From: AV133 sp035567015
Lineage (GTDB): Bacteria; Verrucomicrobiota; Verrucomicrobiia; Chthoniobacterales; UBA10450
DNA: 6,935 nucleotides
NCBI GenBank assembly: GCA_035567015.1
Contig: DATMPQ010000153.1
Coordinates: forward strand, 1 to 6,935
Reading direction: 5' to 3'
Both the position numbers and the translations under genes were made by a program. The notes under the pieces are model-generated. The model saw nothing but the letters and a program-made list of their open reading frames with translations, was not told the origin of the DNA and did no database searches. This document shows, piece by piece, positions 1 to 6,704 of the stretch; within the stretch, counting starts at the first letter, position 1; every line of letters begins with the position of its first letter.

Positions 1-1278
1 CGGATGAGTCATCTGCCCACCGATTGCCTGCGGCAGCGCGTTCGCCATCGAACCGTGACTGAAGGAACCGAGCAGCCGGCGCTTGCCGTTCATCTTCAGA
101 TAACGTGCGGCCCAAATCGTCGGCGTGCCCACGTCGCAAGAAAAAATCGCGTCCGCGTCGGCCAACTCGTCAAGCTCGCGGGCAACAAATTGAGGATGGC
201 TTCCTTTTCCTGCACGTCCTTCCGTCGCCAGTTCATCGAGCGTTTTTCGTGCTTTTTGATAATGTTCGAGCGCAGATTTCAAATGCTCGTCGTCGGCAGC
301 TTGTTTCAATTTTGGCAAGAGCGCCCGAAACGTCGTCTTCGTGTCGCCGACAAAACCGTAGTCGACTTTTGTCCGCCGGCCGAGCTGTTCTCCGCGGATG
401 TCGATCTGAATGATGGTTGCGTGCTCCGGAAAAAATTGTTGATATGGAAAGTCCGTCCCAATCATCAGCAACGTGTCGCAGTTCATCATGGCGTGATAGC
501 CGGAGGAAAATCCGAGCAAACCGGTCATGCCAACATCGAACGGGTTGTCGTATTCGATGAATTCCTTTCCGCGCATGGCGTGCACGATGGGCGCGTTGAG
601 TTTGCTGGCGACCGCAATTAACTCCGCGTGCGCTCCGGCGCAGCCCGCCCCGGCGAGTATTGTGATCTTTTCCGAGTCATTCAAAATTTTGGCCAGCGTG
701 TCTATTTCAACATCCGAAAGAGAGACGCTCGGTGTCGGCGGTGGGAACTTCAGCCGGGGACACTCTCGCAACGCATCGCGCAAAGCGATGTCGCCCGGCA
801 ACGTAATCACTGAAACTCCGCGGCGCGCAATCGCGGTTTGCATCGCAATTTCCAAAACGCGCGGCATCTGTTCCGGGTGCGAAATCAGTTCACAATAATG
901 GCTGCATTGCGCGAAAAGATGTTCCGGATGCGTTTCCTGAAAATAGCCGCTGCCGATTTCCTGACTTGGAATCTGCGCGGCGATGGCGAGAACGGGAACG
1001 CGGCTACGGTGGCAATCGTAAAGCCCATTGATCAGATGCAAGTTGCCAGGCCCACAACTTCCCGCGCAGACCGCGAGGCGTCCGGTGAGGTGCGCTTCCG
1101 CGCCCGCGGCAAACGCAGCCGACTCTTCGTGTCGGACGTGGGCCCATCGAATTTGTTTCTGTCTACGAATCGAGTCGGTGATTCCGTTCAGGGAGTCGCC
1201 CGAAACTCCGTAAATCCGCGCCACGCCCGCTTGGGCAAGAGTTTCGACCAACAGGTCCGCTACTCGTTTTTTTGCCAT
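1..1278 (-). CDS. poxB: Pyruvate dehydrogenase (quinone) / pyruvate oxidase PoxB, 3'-truncated by window edge
   Basis: Thiamine diphosphate- and FAD-dependent enzyme that converts pyruvate to acetate and CO2 and passes electrons to membrane quinone. The 426 visible codons match remembered E. coli PoxB nearly end to end. The N-terminal TPP domain has VSGDSLNGI (25-33), the catalytic glutamate of RHEE at E51, and CAGSCGPGNLHLINGLYDCH; GSGYFQETHP follows near residue 110. The central FAD domain has AGAGCAGAH, RGKEFIEYDNPFDVGMTGL and FSSGYH. The C-terminal TPP domain starts near 381 with CDVGTPTIWAARYLKMNGKR and GSFSHGSMANALPQ. The family is about 570 residues, so the GDG...N metal/TPP motif and the C-terminal membrane-binding peptide lie outside the window. 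ATG at 1278 aligns with the family start and has GGAG at 1286-1283. The frame is open throughout, with no frameshift. A SRPBCC gene lies upstream on the same strand. The poxB assignment is secure; regulation is not visible. Confidence 0.96.
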   Translation of the reverse strand, partial: MAKKRVADLLVETLAQAGVARIYGVSGDSLNGITDSIRRQKQIRWAHVRHEESAAFAAGAEAHLTGRLAVCAGSCGPGNLHLINGLYDCHRSRVPVLAIAAQIPSQEIGSGYFQETHPEHLFAQCSHYCELISHPEQMPRVLEIAMQTAIARRGVSVITLPGDIALRDALRECPRLKFPPPTPSVSLSDVEIDTLAKILNDSEKITILAGAGCAGAHAELIAVASKLNAPIVHAMRGKEFIEYDNPFDVGMTGLLGFSSGYHAMMNCDTLLMIGTDFPYQQFFPEHATIIQIDIRGEQLGRRTKVDYGFVGDTKTTFRALLPKLKQAADDEHLKSALEHYQKARKTLDELATEGRAGKGSHPQFVARELDELADADAIFSCDVGTPTIWAARYLKMNGKRRLLGSFSHGSMANALPQAIGGQMTHP

Positions 1279-1282
1279 GAAT

Positions 1283-1286
1283 CTCC
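1283..1286 (-). promoter_or_regulatory. Ribosome binding site of poxB
   Basis: GGAG on the minus strand, four bases before ATG 1278 (short but acceptable spacing). It supports that start together with the alignment of the N-terminus to PoxB. The 97-base gap to the upstream SRPBCC gene shows no clear terminator hairpin and no convincing -35/-10 pair. Confidence 0.6.
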
Positions 1287-1374
1287 GCTCGCTAAACCCA
1301 AAGCATGCGACCGAAGCTGTAATAAAGGCAACATTTCTATGGATCGTTTCAGGACTTTTCCTCGTTGTTCGATC

Positions 1375-1803
1375 TCACTGGTCTTCAACCAGCATTTTGA
1401 AATTGTGGAGATACCTATCGACCCGGCCCGAAACGGCGCCGCCGAAGCTCGAGGTCAGCTTCAGGGTAACGCACGTGATCTGGTCAGAAAGCGACGCGAA
1501 AGAAACGACCCCTGCGGCGAAATGATCAGGAGCGCGGTGGTCGGCAAGAGTTCGCCAGGCCAGCCTTCGCTCCGGGACACGCAGCATCATCTCAAGTGTC
1601 GCTTCATGCTGCTTTCCGTTAAATGCCAGAGACGCGGAAAAATGGTTCGCATCCAATTTCCGCACCCGTTTGATCGCGGTGATGAATTTTGGATAATCCT
1701 CAAACGCCAGCCAGCGTTCGTAGACATCGGCAACTGGCGCCTTCACCACGATTGATCCCTCCGCGGCGTCCATTGCCAGCGGTCTGTTCCCCTTATTTGG
1801 CAT
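1375..1803 (-). CDS. SRPBCC (START/COQ10-like, polyketide cyclase/dehydrase type) family protein
   Basis: Small cytoplasmic protein of 142 residues with a helix-grip hydrophobic-ligand fold; ligand and role unknown. The family pattern is clear: SIVVKAPVADVYERW (17-31), then FEDYPKF (34-40), the strand AIKRVRKLD, the strand SASLAFNGKQHEATLEM, the hallmark PERRLAWR (77-84), AAGVVSFASLSDQITCVTL, and a C-terminal amphipathic helix SGRVDRYLHNFKMLVED. This resembles the stand-alone cyclase/dehydrase proteins often annotated as SRPBCC or COQ10-like. The start is uncertain. ATG 1803 gives the usual 140-150 residue length but lacks a Shine-Dalgarno. ATG 1836 has GGAG only about 15 bases upstream. ATG 1773 would begin right at the domain. 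The frame stays open back to GTG 1965, but those residues look non-conserved. It precedes poxB on the same strand and may share its transcript. Confidence 0.8.
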   Translation of the reverse strand: MPNKGNRPLAMDAAEGSIVVKAPVADVYERWLAFEDYPKFITAIKRVRKLDANHFSASLAFNGKQHEATLEMMLRVPERRLAWRTLADHRAPDHFAAGVVSFASLSDQITCVTLKLTSSFGGAVSGRVDRYLHNFKMLVEDQ

Positions 1804-2106
1804 CGGTTCGTTAGGCCCAGAACCGCGCGTATTCATATTTCGAAAACGTGCGGCTCCAGCCGTCGGTGAGATTAAAAATCGACATGTTAAGTACGAGCAT
1901 GGGGTCGTGCCTGCGTGCACGTCGTCGAAAGACCTTCCGCAGAGTGCTCCCGAAAGTGTTTTCACGTTGTTTGGTTTTCATTATTTACCAAAATTTTAGA
2001 CGCAGTTCCGTTCTCCACCACGAAACACTGGCGGGGTTTTTCAGTGCCTCTTTCGAGGGATGACGTGACTGTGGCAAAGAGGGCGGGGGCCTGTTAGAGT
2101 CCTGGG

Positions 2107-2120
2107 TTGATCTAAATCAA
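2107..2120 (+). promoter_or_regulatory. FNR/ANR/FixK-class operator (TTGATCTAAATCAA)
   Basis: Exact match to the consensus TTGAT-N4-ATCAA bound by oxygen- or NO-responsive CRP/FNR-family regulators (FNR, ANR, DNR, FixK). With ten fixed bases, chance expectation in a window of this size is about 0.007, and it falls in the intergenic region. Its centre is about 30-32 bases upstream of a TATGAA hexamer at 2145, close to the class II activator arrangement for the kinase operon. The predicted leader would be about 180 nt. Binding itself is inferred; the divergent SRPBCC/poxB unit could also be affected. Confidence 0.6.
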
Positions 2121-2144
2121 ACGGAGCCCACTACCGGCAGCTTG

Positions 2145-2150
2145 TATGAA
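2145..2150 (+). promoter_or_regulatory. Possible -10 element of the kinase operon promoter
   Basis: TATGAA (four of six to TATAAT) lies at about the distance from the FNR-type dyad expected for an activator centred near -41.5. There is no good -35 hexamer, as is usual for such activator-dependent promoters. Weak on its own; called only because of the dyad. Confidence 0.3.
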
Positions 2151-2320
2151 ATCCAGTTCGAGAGCGCTCGACCAACGGTTCACTGGCTTAGGAACAGATG
2201 GTTTCCACGTGGCAACGTCGCGGCCAGCCTTCCAAGGTGCAGTGTTCGGCTATTCAGTAGCTGATCTCGACCAAGCCTGTCTACTTGACGGCCAATGGCC
2301 GTTCCGCGTGGCGGCCAGAC

Positions 2321-2325
2321 GGAGG
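2321..2325 (+). promoter_or_regulatory. Ribosome binding site fixing the kinase start at 2334
   Basis: GGAGG, eight bases before ATG 2334, is a near-perfect Shine-Dalgarno. It decides against the in-frame ATG at 2295, which would add 13 hydrophilic residues ahead of the MHYT domain and lies upstream of this site. Confidence 0.8.
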
Positions 2326-2333
2326 CGCATGAC

Positions 2334-5300
2334 ATGAACTTTTCGTGCTCGCACAACTACGCGCTCGTGGCGCTTTCGGTTTTGATTGCCATGTTTGCGT
2401 CGTACGCGGCTTTGGATCTTGCAGGCCGCGTAACAGCCGCAGGCGGTTGGACTCGCGCGGTTTGGCTGCTCGGTGGGGCCGGCGCAATGGGGACTGGCAT
2501 TTGGTCCATGCACTACATTGGGATGCTGGCGTGCATGCTGCCGGTTCGCGTGGCCTACCATTGGCCGACCGTTGTGTTGTCACTATTTGCGGCCATTCTC
2601 GCTTCGGCCATTGCGCTGTATGTGGTGAGCCGACAGAAAATGGGTGCGTTCCGAGCGTTCGCCGGAAGTGTCCTGATGGGTGGTGGCATAGCGAGCATGC
2701 ATTATATCGGCATGGCCGCCATGCGTTTGCCGGCCGTATGCCAGTATAATTCCCTTCTTGTCGTCCTGTCGGTTGTGTTCGCCATTCTGATTTCTCTCGC
2801 CGCGCTATGGATTACCTTTCACTTGAGAGATGAAAAAGCGGCGACCGGCTGGCGAAAGATAGCCGGTGCCGTCGTGATGGGTGCCGCGATCCCCGTCATG
2901 CATTACACCGGCATGGCCGCCGCCAGTTTCGCGCCCTCCGGCGTACCAGCGGACCTGTCTCATGCCATAAGCATCTCCACACTCGGCACCGCTGGAATTG
3001 TCGCGGCCACCTTGATCGTTCTCGGATTGGCTCTGCTGACGTCCTGGGTGGATAGGCGATTCGCTGCCCAAGCCTTGGAACTTCAGGAAGAGAAGCTGCA
3101 CGAAAGCGAGGCCTATTTGTCCGAAGCACAGCGATTAAGCCACACCGGGAGCTTCGGCTGGAGGATTTCCTCCGGCGAGATCACCTGGTCCGAGGAAACC
3201 TTTCGAATCTTCCAATACGACCGAACGGCAAAACCGACCGTGGAACTTATTCTCCAACGGGTTCATCCGGAAGACACCGCTCTCGTAAAACAGACAATCG
3301 AGCGCGCATCGCAGGACGGGAAGGATTTTGATTTTGAACATCGATTACTGATGCGTGATGGCTCAGTCAAACGTCTCCATGTGGTGGCTCATGCCGAAAG
3401 AGATAAATCGGGCGAACTCGTGTTTGTTGGAGCGTTGATGGACGTCACCGTAGCAAAGGAGGCGAGAGAGAAGCTGCGGAAAAGTGAGGAGAAGTATCGG
3501 GATCTCATCAACGCTTCGCCAGACGCCATCTGCGTTATGGATGCGGATGGCAAATGTGTTTTGGTTAACCCTGCAGGGGTCGAGTTAGTGGGACGTTCGG
3601 AAGAGGAACTAATTAGCAGTTCAATTACAGACACGTACCTCCCCGAGGATCGCCACCTCTTCGAGCGCCGGATCGAGAAATTGAAAGCGGAAGGATCTTT
3701 GCGGTTCGAGCGAAAATTCCTGCGGAAAAATGGCGAGGTAATTCCAGTGGAGGTTTCTTTATCGGCGCTGCGCGGCCGATATTATCAATCGATCATCAGA
3801 GACATTAGCCACCGTAAGCGGCGCGAAGCGCTCCTGGCTGGAGAGAACCGACTTCTTGAGATGGTAGCGAAAGGCGATTCGCTTGCCGATATACTCGATA
3901 CCTTATGTCTGCTGGTGGAAGAGCAATCCTCCGGTGTTTTAGCCTCCATCTTATTAATGGAACCAAATGGCAAGCGATTGCGGCACGGCGCGGCGCCAAG
4001 CCTTCCGAAAGCTTACACGGACGCAATCGACGGTCTGGTTATCGGCCCTTCTGTGGGTTCATGCGGAACGGCCGCTTACCGTGCTGAACAGGTGATTGTG
4101 TCTGACATTGCTGCCGATCCACTGTGGGCTGATTTTCGCGATCTGGCTTTGGCGCATTCGCTCCGCGCCTGTTGGTCCACGCCTATCTTCTCCGCGGAAG
4201 GCAAAGTGATCGGGACATTTGCCATGTACTATTGCGAGCCACGCAGCCCCAGTCCGCGCGAGCAGGAGACGATTAAACACATTACTCATCTCGCGGGCGT
4301 CGCCATCCAACGTAGGTTGGCAGAGACGGCCCTGCGTGAGAGTGAAGCCTATTTAGCGGAAGCACAACGGCTCAGCCACACCGGAAGTTGGGCATGGGCG
4401 CCGGCCACGGGAGAGATCAGATATTGGTCCGAGGAAACCTATCGCGTGCTCGGTTTCGATCCGGAGGCCGGACCGCCGCGGTTCGAAACATTCTTTCAAC
4501 GCCTTTGTCCGGACGACCAAAGCAGAGTCAGGGAACTGTTCGAAAGCGCTGTTCGGGAGAAAATCGACTTCGAAACTGACTACCGAATCGTTCATCCGGC
4601 CGGTGCGATCAGGAATATTCACGCGGTCGGTCATCCGGTTTGCGATGAGACCGGTCATTTGGTCGAGTTCTTCGGCACTGTTATCGATATAACCGAGAGT
4701 AAACGCTCTGAAGAAGCGTTGCGCGGCTCCGAGCAAGTGGCGCGCGGACAAGTGGAGGCGCTGGCGCACAGTTTGGACGTCCTGGCGACGGCGCCGGACC
4801 CGGAAAAGTTCATTGGACAGATGCTGGGTACCATTGGCCGCCTCTTGACCGCGCCAAGCGTGACCTTGTGGTTGTTCGACGAATCGAGCGACTCACTCAT
4901 TTTGCGCTCCTCAACGTCGGATGGCGGAAAATTGGCCGCGCCAGATCCGGAGCATCCATTCATTAAGAACCCCTTATTCTGGAAAGAGAACGCCGTAGTT
5001 CAGGAGCTGCTTTTCACGGCAGGTCCCGTCGTTTGCGATGACGTCGAGACTGATCCGCGCGTTGACGGCGATTGGGGTGAGCATTTGAAACGAAACGGCA
5101 CAAAGAGGTTTCTCGCAGTGCCGCTTTTAGTGAGTGGACAAGTCAAAGGCTTTGTTGGCATTCGCCATGCCGACCGGATACCTTATCGGCCGGAGGAGAT
5201 TGAATTAACCCAGGCACTCGCCCACCAAGTCATGCTCGCGCTTCAACTCAACGAGTTCGCCGAGCAAGGTCAACGCGCAGCGGTCTTTGAAGAACGAAAC

Positions 5301-5900
5301 CGAATGGCGCGGGACATTCACGACACGCTCGCCCAAGGCTTCACCGGTGTGATTGTGCAGTTGGAAGCGGCGGAGGATGCAATTTCCTGCGGCTGTCGCG
5401 AGGAAGCGGACGATCATTTGCATCGCGCCGGCGAATTGGCGCGGCGGAGCCTGAGCGAAGCGCGCCGCTCAGTGCATGCGTTGCGTCCGCAAGCCTTACA
5501 AGAACACAATTTTTGGGAGGCCCTTAAAGGTACTATTAAGAACACGACCGTTGGAACAGCGCTTCACGCAACGTTTGAAGCGCAAGGCAAGCTACCGGAG
5601 CTTCCTCAGCCCTGGCAGGAAAATCTTCTCCATATCGGACAGGAAGCCTTGACCAACACCCTCAAGTACGCCCACGCTCGCAACTTCGAAACACGAATAA
5701 GCTACAAGGCGAGGCGAGTTCGTCTGGAACTTCGTGACGATGGCGATGGATTCAAAGTCAAAGATGGACACGACGGTGTGGGTCTCACCGGAATGCGCGA
5801 GCGGGTTGAACAAATGGGCGGCAAATTGGAAATCACCAGCTCACGTGGTAAGGGCACGAAGATCACGGTGGTATTGCCGGGCAACGGAGAATCGATGTAA
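2334..5900 (+). CDS. MHYT-PAS-PAS-GAF-PAS-GAF hybrid-input sensor histidine kinase (NarX/DegS-like HisKA_3 class)
   Basis: Membrane sensor kinase of 1188 residues that should phosphorylate the regulator encoded next to it. Residues 1-245 form an MHYT domain: about seven hydrophobic segments and three motif copies, MHYI59, MHYI122 and MHYT189. This family was proposed to bind metal and sense O2, CO or NO. Then come PAS/PAC (about 256-376), a second PAS (384-494), GAF_2 (about 500-660, GSCGTA around C577), a third PAS (669-790) and a second GAF (about 805-980). The transmitter has a HisKA_3 H-box, ARDIHDTLAQGF, with phosphoacceptor H996; D997 and Q1001 form the DxxxQ phosphatase motif. HATPase_c follows, with N-box QEALTN (N1108), G1 DDGDG (1135-1139), G2 GVGLTGM (1148-1154) and a terminal RGKGT. 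All catalytic residues are intact and there is no receiver domain. PAS1 and PAS3 share a nearly identical 20-residue entry. The start is set by GGAGG at 2321. The stop overlaps the regulator start. Confidence 0.97.
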   Translation: MNFSCSHNYALVALSVLIAMFASYAALDLAGRVTAAGGWTRAVWLLGGAGAMGTGIWSMHYIGMLACMLPVRVAYHWPTVVLSLFAAILASAIALYVVSRQKMGAFRAFAGSVLMGGGIASMHYIGMAAMRLPAVCQYNSLLVVLSVVFAILISLAALWITFHLRDEKAATGWRKIAGAVVMGAAIPVMHYTGMAAASFAPSGVPADLSHAISISTLGTAGIVAATLIVLGLALLTSWVDRRFAAQALELQEEKLHESEAYLSEAQRLSHTGSFGWRISSGEITWSEETFRIFQYDRTAKPTVELILQRVHPEDTALVKQTIERASQDGKDFDFEHRLLMRDGSVKRLHVVAHAERDKSGELVFVGALMDVTVAKEAREKLRKSEEKYRDLINASPDAICVMDADGKCVLVNPAGVELVGRSEEELISSSITDTYLPEDRHLFERRIEKLKAEGSLRFERKFLRKNGEVIPVEVSLSALRGRYYQSIIRDISHRKRREALLAGENRLLEMVAKGDSLADILDTLCLLVEEQSSGVLASILLMEPNGKRLRHGAAPSLPKAYTDAIDGLVIGPSVGSCGTAAYRAEQVIVSDIAADPLWADFRDLALAHSLRACWSTPIFSAEGKVIGTFAMYYCEPRSPSPREQETIKHITHLAGVAIQRRLAETALRESEAYLAEAQRLSHTGSWAWAPATGEIRYWSEETYRVLGFDPEAGPPRFETFFQRLCPDDQSRVRELFESAVREKIDFETDYRIVHPAGAIRNIHAVGHPVCDETGHLVEFFGTVIDITESKRSEEALRGSEQVARGQVEALAHSLDVLATAPDPEKFIGQMLGTIGRLLTAPSVTLWLFDESSDSLILRSSTSDGGKLAAPDPEHPFIKNPLFWKENAVVQELLFTAGPVVCDDVETDPRVDGDWGEHLKRNGTKRFLAVPLLVSGQVKGFVGIRHADRIPYRPEEIELTQALAHQVMLALQLNEFAEQGQRAAVFEERNRMARDIHDTLAQGFTGVIVQLEAAEDAISCGCREEADDHLHRAGELARRSLSEARRSVHALRPQALQEHNFWEALKGTIKNTTVGTALHATFEAQGKLPELPQPWQENLLHIGQEALTNTLKYAHARNFETRISYKARRVRLELRDDGDGFKVKDGHDGVGLTGMRERVEQMGGKLEITSSRGKGTKITVVLPGNGESM
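5886..5889 (+). promoter_or_regulatory. Ribosome binding site of the response regulator, inside the kinase 3' end
   Basis: GGAG, ten bases before ATG 5900, which itself overlaps the kinase TAA by one base (TAATG). This supports coupled translation and fixes the regulator start upstream of the palindromic repeat. Confidence 0.7.
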
Positions 5901-6622
5901 TGAGATCCAAAAAGAAAGCAGCCCACACATCTGGTAGGGACGCCGCGCTCGGGCGTCCAGGACATCGCAGCGCGATATCCCTACCTAAAGGCAAAGCGAA
6001 AAAACCTCGTATCACGGTACTCATCGCTGATGATCACAGCGTTGTCCGCGAAGGGTTGGTTTCACTCATTACTCGGAAAGCAGACATGACCGTTATTGGC
6101 GAAGCGGGCAATGGACGCGAAGCCGTTGATCTTTGGAAGAAACATCACCCCGATGTGACGCTGCTGGATTTGCGCATGCCCGAGCTGGATGGCGTTGGCG
6201 CGATTAAAGAAATTCGTTCTGGCAATGAGAAAGCGCGAATCATTGTGCTAACGACCTTCGACGGCGATGAAGATATCTACCGCGCCATTCAAGCCGGTGC
6301 GAAAGGCTATTTGCTGAAAGACGCGCCGCGCGAAGCCCTGATGGATTGCATTCGCCGAGTGCACGCCGGCGAGACCTGCGTGCCGGTGCACCTCGCGGCC
6401 AAACTCGCGCAACGCGTCAGCGGCGAAACGCTGAGCGGGCGTGAGATTGAAGTGCTCAAACTGATGGCTCAGGGGAAAAGCAATAAGGAGATCGGCTCCG
6501 CCCTCTTTATTAGTGAGGGCACAGTGAAGTCGCACGTGAAGGGCATCTTCGCCAAGATGAACGTCATCAGCCGAACCGAAGCCGTCGCTAACGCGACACG
6601 GCGTGGGCTGATTCAATTGTAG
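5900..6622 (+). CDS. NarL/FixJ-family response regulator (REC + LuxR-type HTH) with repeat-encoded N-terminal extension
   Basis: Cytoplasmic DNA-binding regulator of 240 residues, the expected partner of the preceding HisKA_3 kinase. The receiver domain spans about 37-155: acidic pocket D44/D45 in IADDHSVVREG, phosphoacceptor D90 in LLDLRMPELDG, switch T118 in VLTTFD, and K140 in KGYLLKD. The LuxR/GerE helix-turn-helix spans about 174-236, with LSGREIEVLKLMAQGKSNKE, then EGTVKSHVKGIFAKMNV. Most family members are about 205-220 residues and begin directly with the receiver. Here 36 residues precede it, and G12 to P29 are encoded by a palindromic repeat. Between the repeat and the receiver there is no in-frame ATG, GTG or TTG until the TTG at codon 53, already inside the receiver, so initiation must be at 5900 or further upstream. 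The gene is translationally coupled to the kinase. Its regulon is unknown; the divergent poxB is one candidate. Confidence 0.97.
   Translation: MRSKKKAAHTSGRDAALGRPGHRSAISLPKGKAKKPRITVLIADDHSVVREGLVSLITRKADMTVIGEAGNGREAVDLWKKHHPDVTLLDLRMPELDGVGAIKEIRSGNEKARIIVLTTFDGDEDIYRAIQAGAKGYLLKDAPREALMDCIRRVHAGETCVPVHLAAKLAQRVSGETLSGREIEVLKLMAQGKSNKEIGSALFISEGTVKSHVKGIFAKMNVISRTEAVANATRRGLIQL
5933..5985 (+). repeat. REP-like double palindrome, copy 1, within the response regulator coding sequence
   Basis: A 53-bp element bounded by GGTAGGGAC and a matching inverted end, nearly identical to copy 2 at 6651-6704 in the same orientation, apart from one single-base gap and a few substitutions in the centre. 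The outer arms are inverted repeats of each other, and the right half is itself palindromic (GGACATCGC-AGC-GCGATATCC, one mismatch). It lies in frame in the regulator, starting at codon 12. Its length is not a multiple of three, so the frame depends on the flanking bases. No target-site duplication is evident. Confidence 0.85.
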
Positions 6623-6650
6623 TAGCGGAGCTTTGGTCCGAAACGCAATG

Positions 6651-6704
6651 GGTAGGGACGCCGCGCTGCGACGTCCGTGGACATCGCAGCGCGATGTCCC
6701 TACC
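6651..6704 (+). repeat. REP-like double palindrome, copy 2, downstream of the response regulator
   Basis: A 54-bp element starting 28 bases after the regulator stop. The two 26-base arms are inverted repeats with about three mismatches around a two-base loop. The right arm alone forms a perfect nine-pair stem, GGACATCGC-AGC-GCGATGTCC. As RNA it would make a very stable hairpin at the operon end. There is no T-tract after it, so it is not a classical intrinsic terminator, but it could protect the 3' end or attenuate read-through into the next gene. Confidence 0.85.

Larger units (their letters stand above)
1804..2333. other. Intergenic region between divergent genes, with an FNR-type dyad
   Basis: About 530 bases separate the SRPBCC gene (minus) from the sensor kinase (plus). 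The SRPBCC frame remains open to 1965 but the translation is not family-like. An A/T-rich stretch lies at about 1970-1998. The FNR-type dyad is at 2107-2120. A short frame at 2146-2337 ends in an ATGA overlap with the kinase start but has no good ribosome binding site. A small perfect hairpin, ACGGCC-aat-GGCCGT, is at 2288-2302, 18 bases before the kinase ribosome binding site. I see no RNA gene, insertion sequence or recognisable riboswitch here. Confidence 0.6.

Noticed and set aside
1006..1030. Cys-Gly-Cys after the kinase H-box (residues about 1014-1016) as an Fe-S ligand set like NreB
   Set aside because: These coordinates are kinase residue numbers. Only two cysteines are present, and they lie in the dimerisation helix rather than a PAS domain, so a four-cysteine cluster is not supported.
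4..1755. Long plus-strand open frames (4-621, 527-898, 838-1755)
   Set aside because: They lie antisense to the clearly homologous poxB and SRPBCC genes. Their translations are rich in Arg, Ser and Phe and match no family I recognise.
1837..1965. N-terminal extension of the SRPBCC gene to GTG 1965
   Set aside because: The extra residues do not resemble the family, no Shine-Dalgarno precedes the GTG, and the protein would exceed the usual length.
2021..2046. Hairpin CACTG...CAGTG near 2025-2045 as a terminator or operator
   Set aside because: A five-base stem with a loop of about eleven bases is too weak, and it does not follow a gene end.
2295..2333. Upstream in-frame ATG for the sensor kinase at 2295
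   Set aside because: ATG 2334 has GGAGG eight bases upstream and starts directly at the MHYT domain. The 13 extra residues are hydrophilic and have no ribosome binding site of their own.
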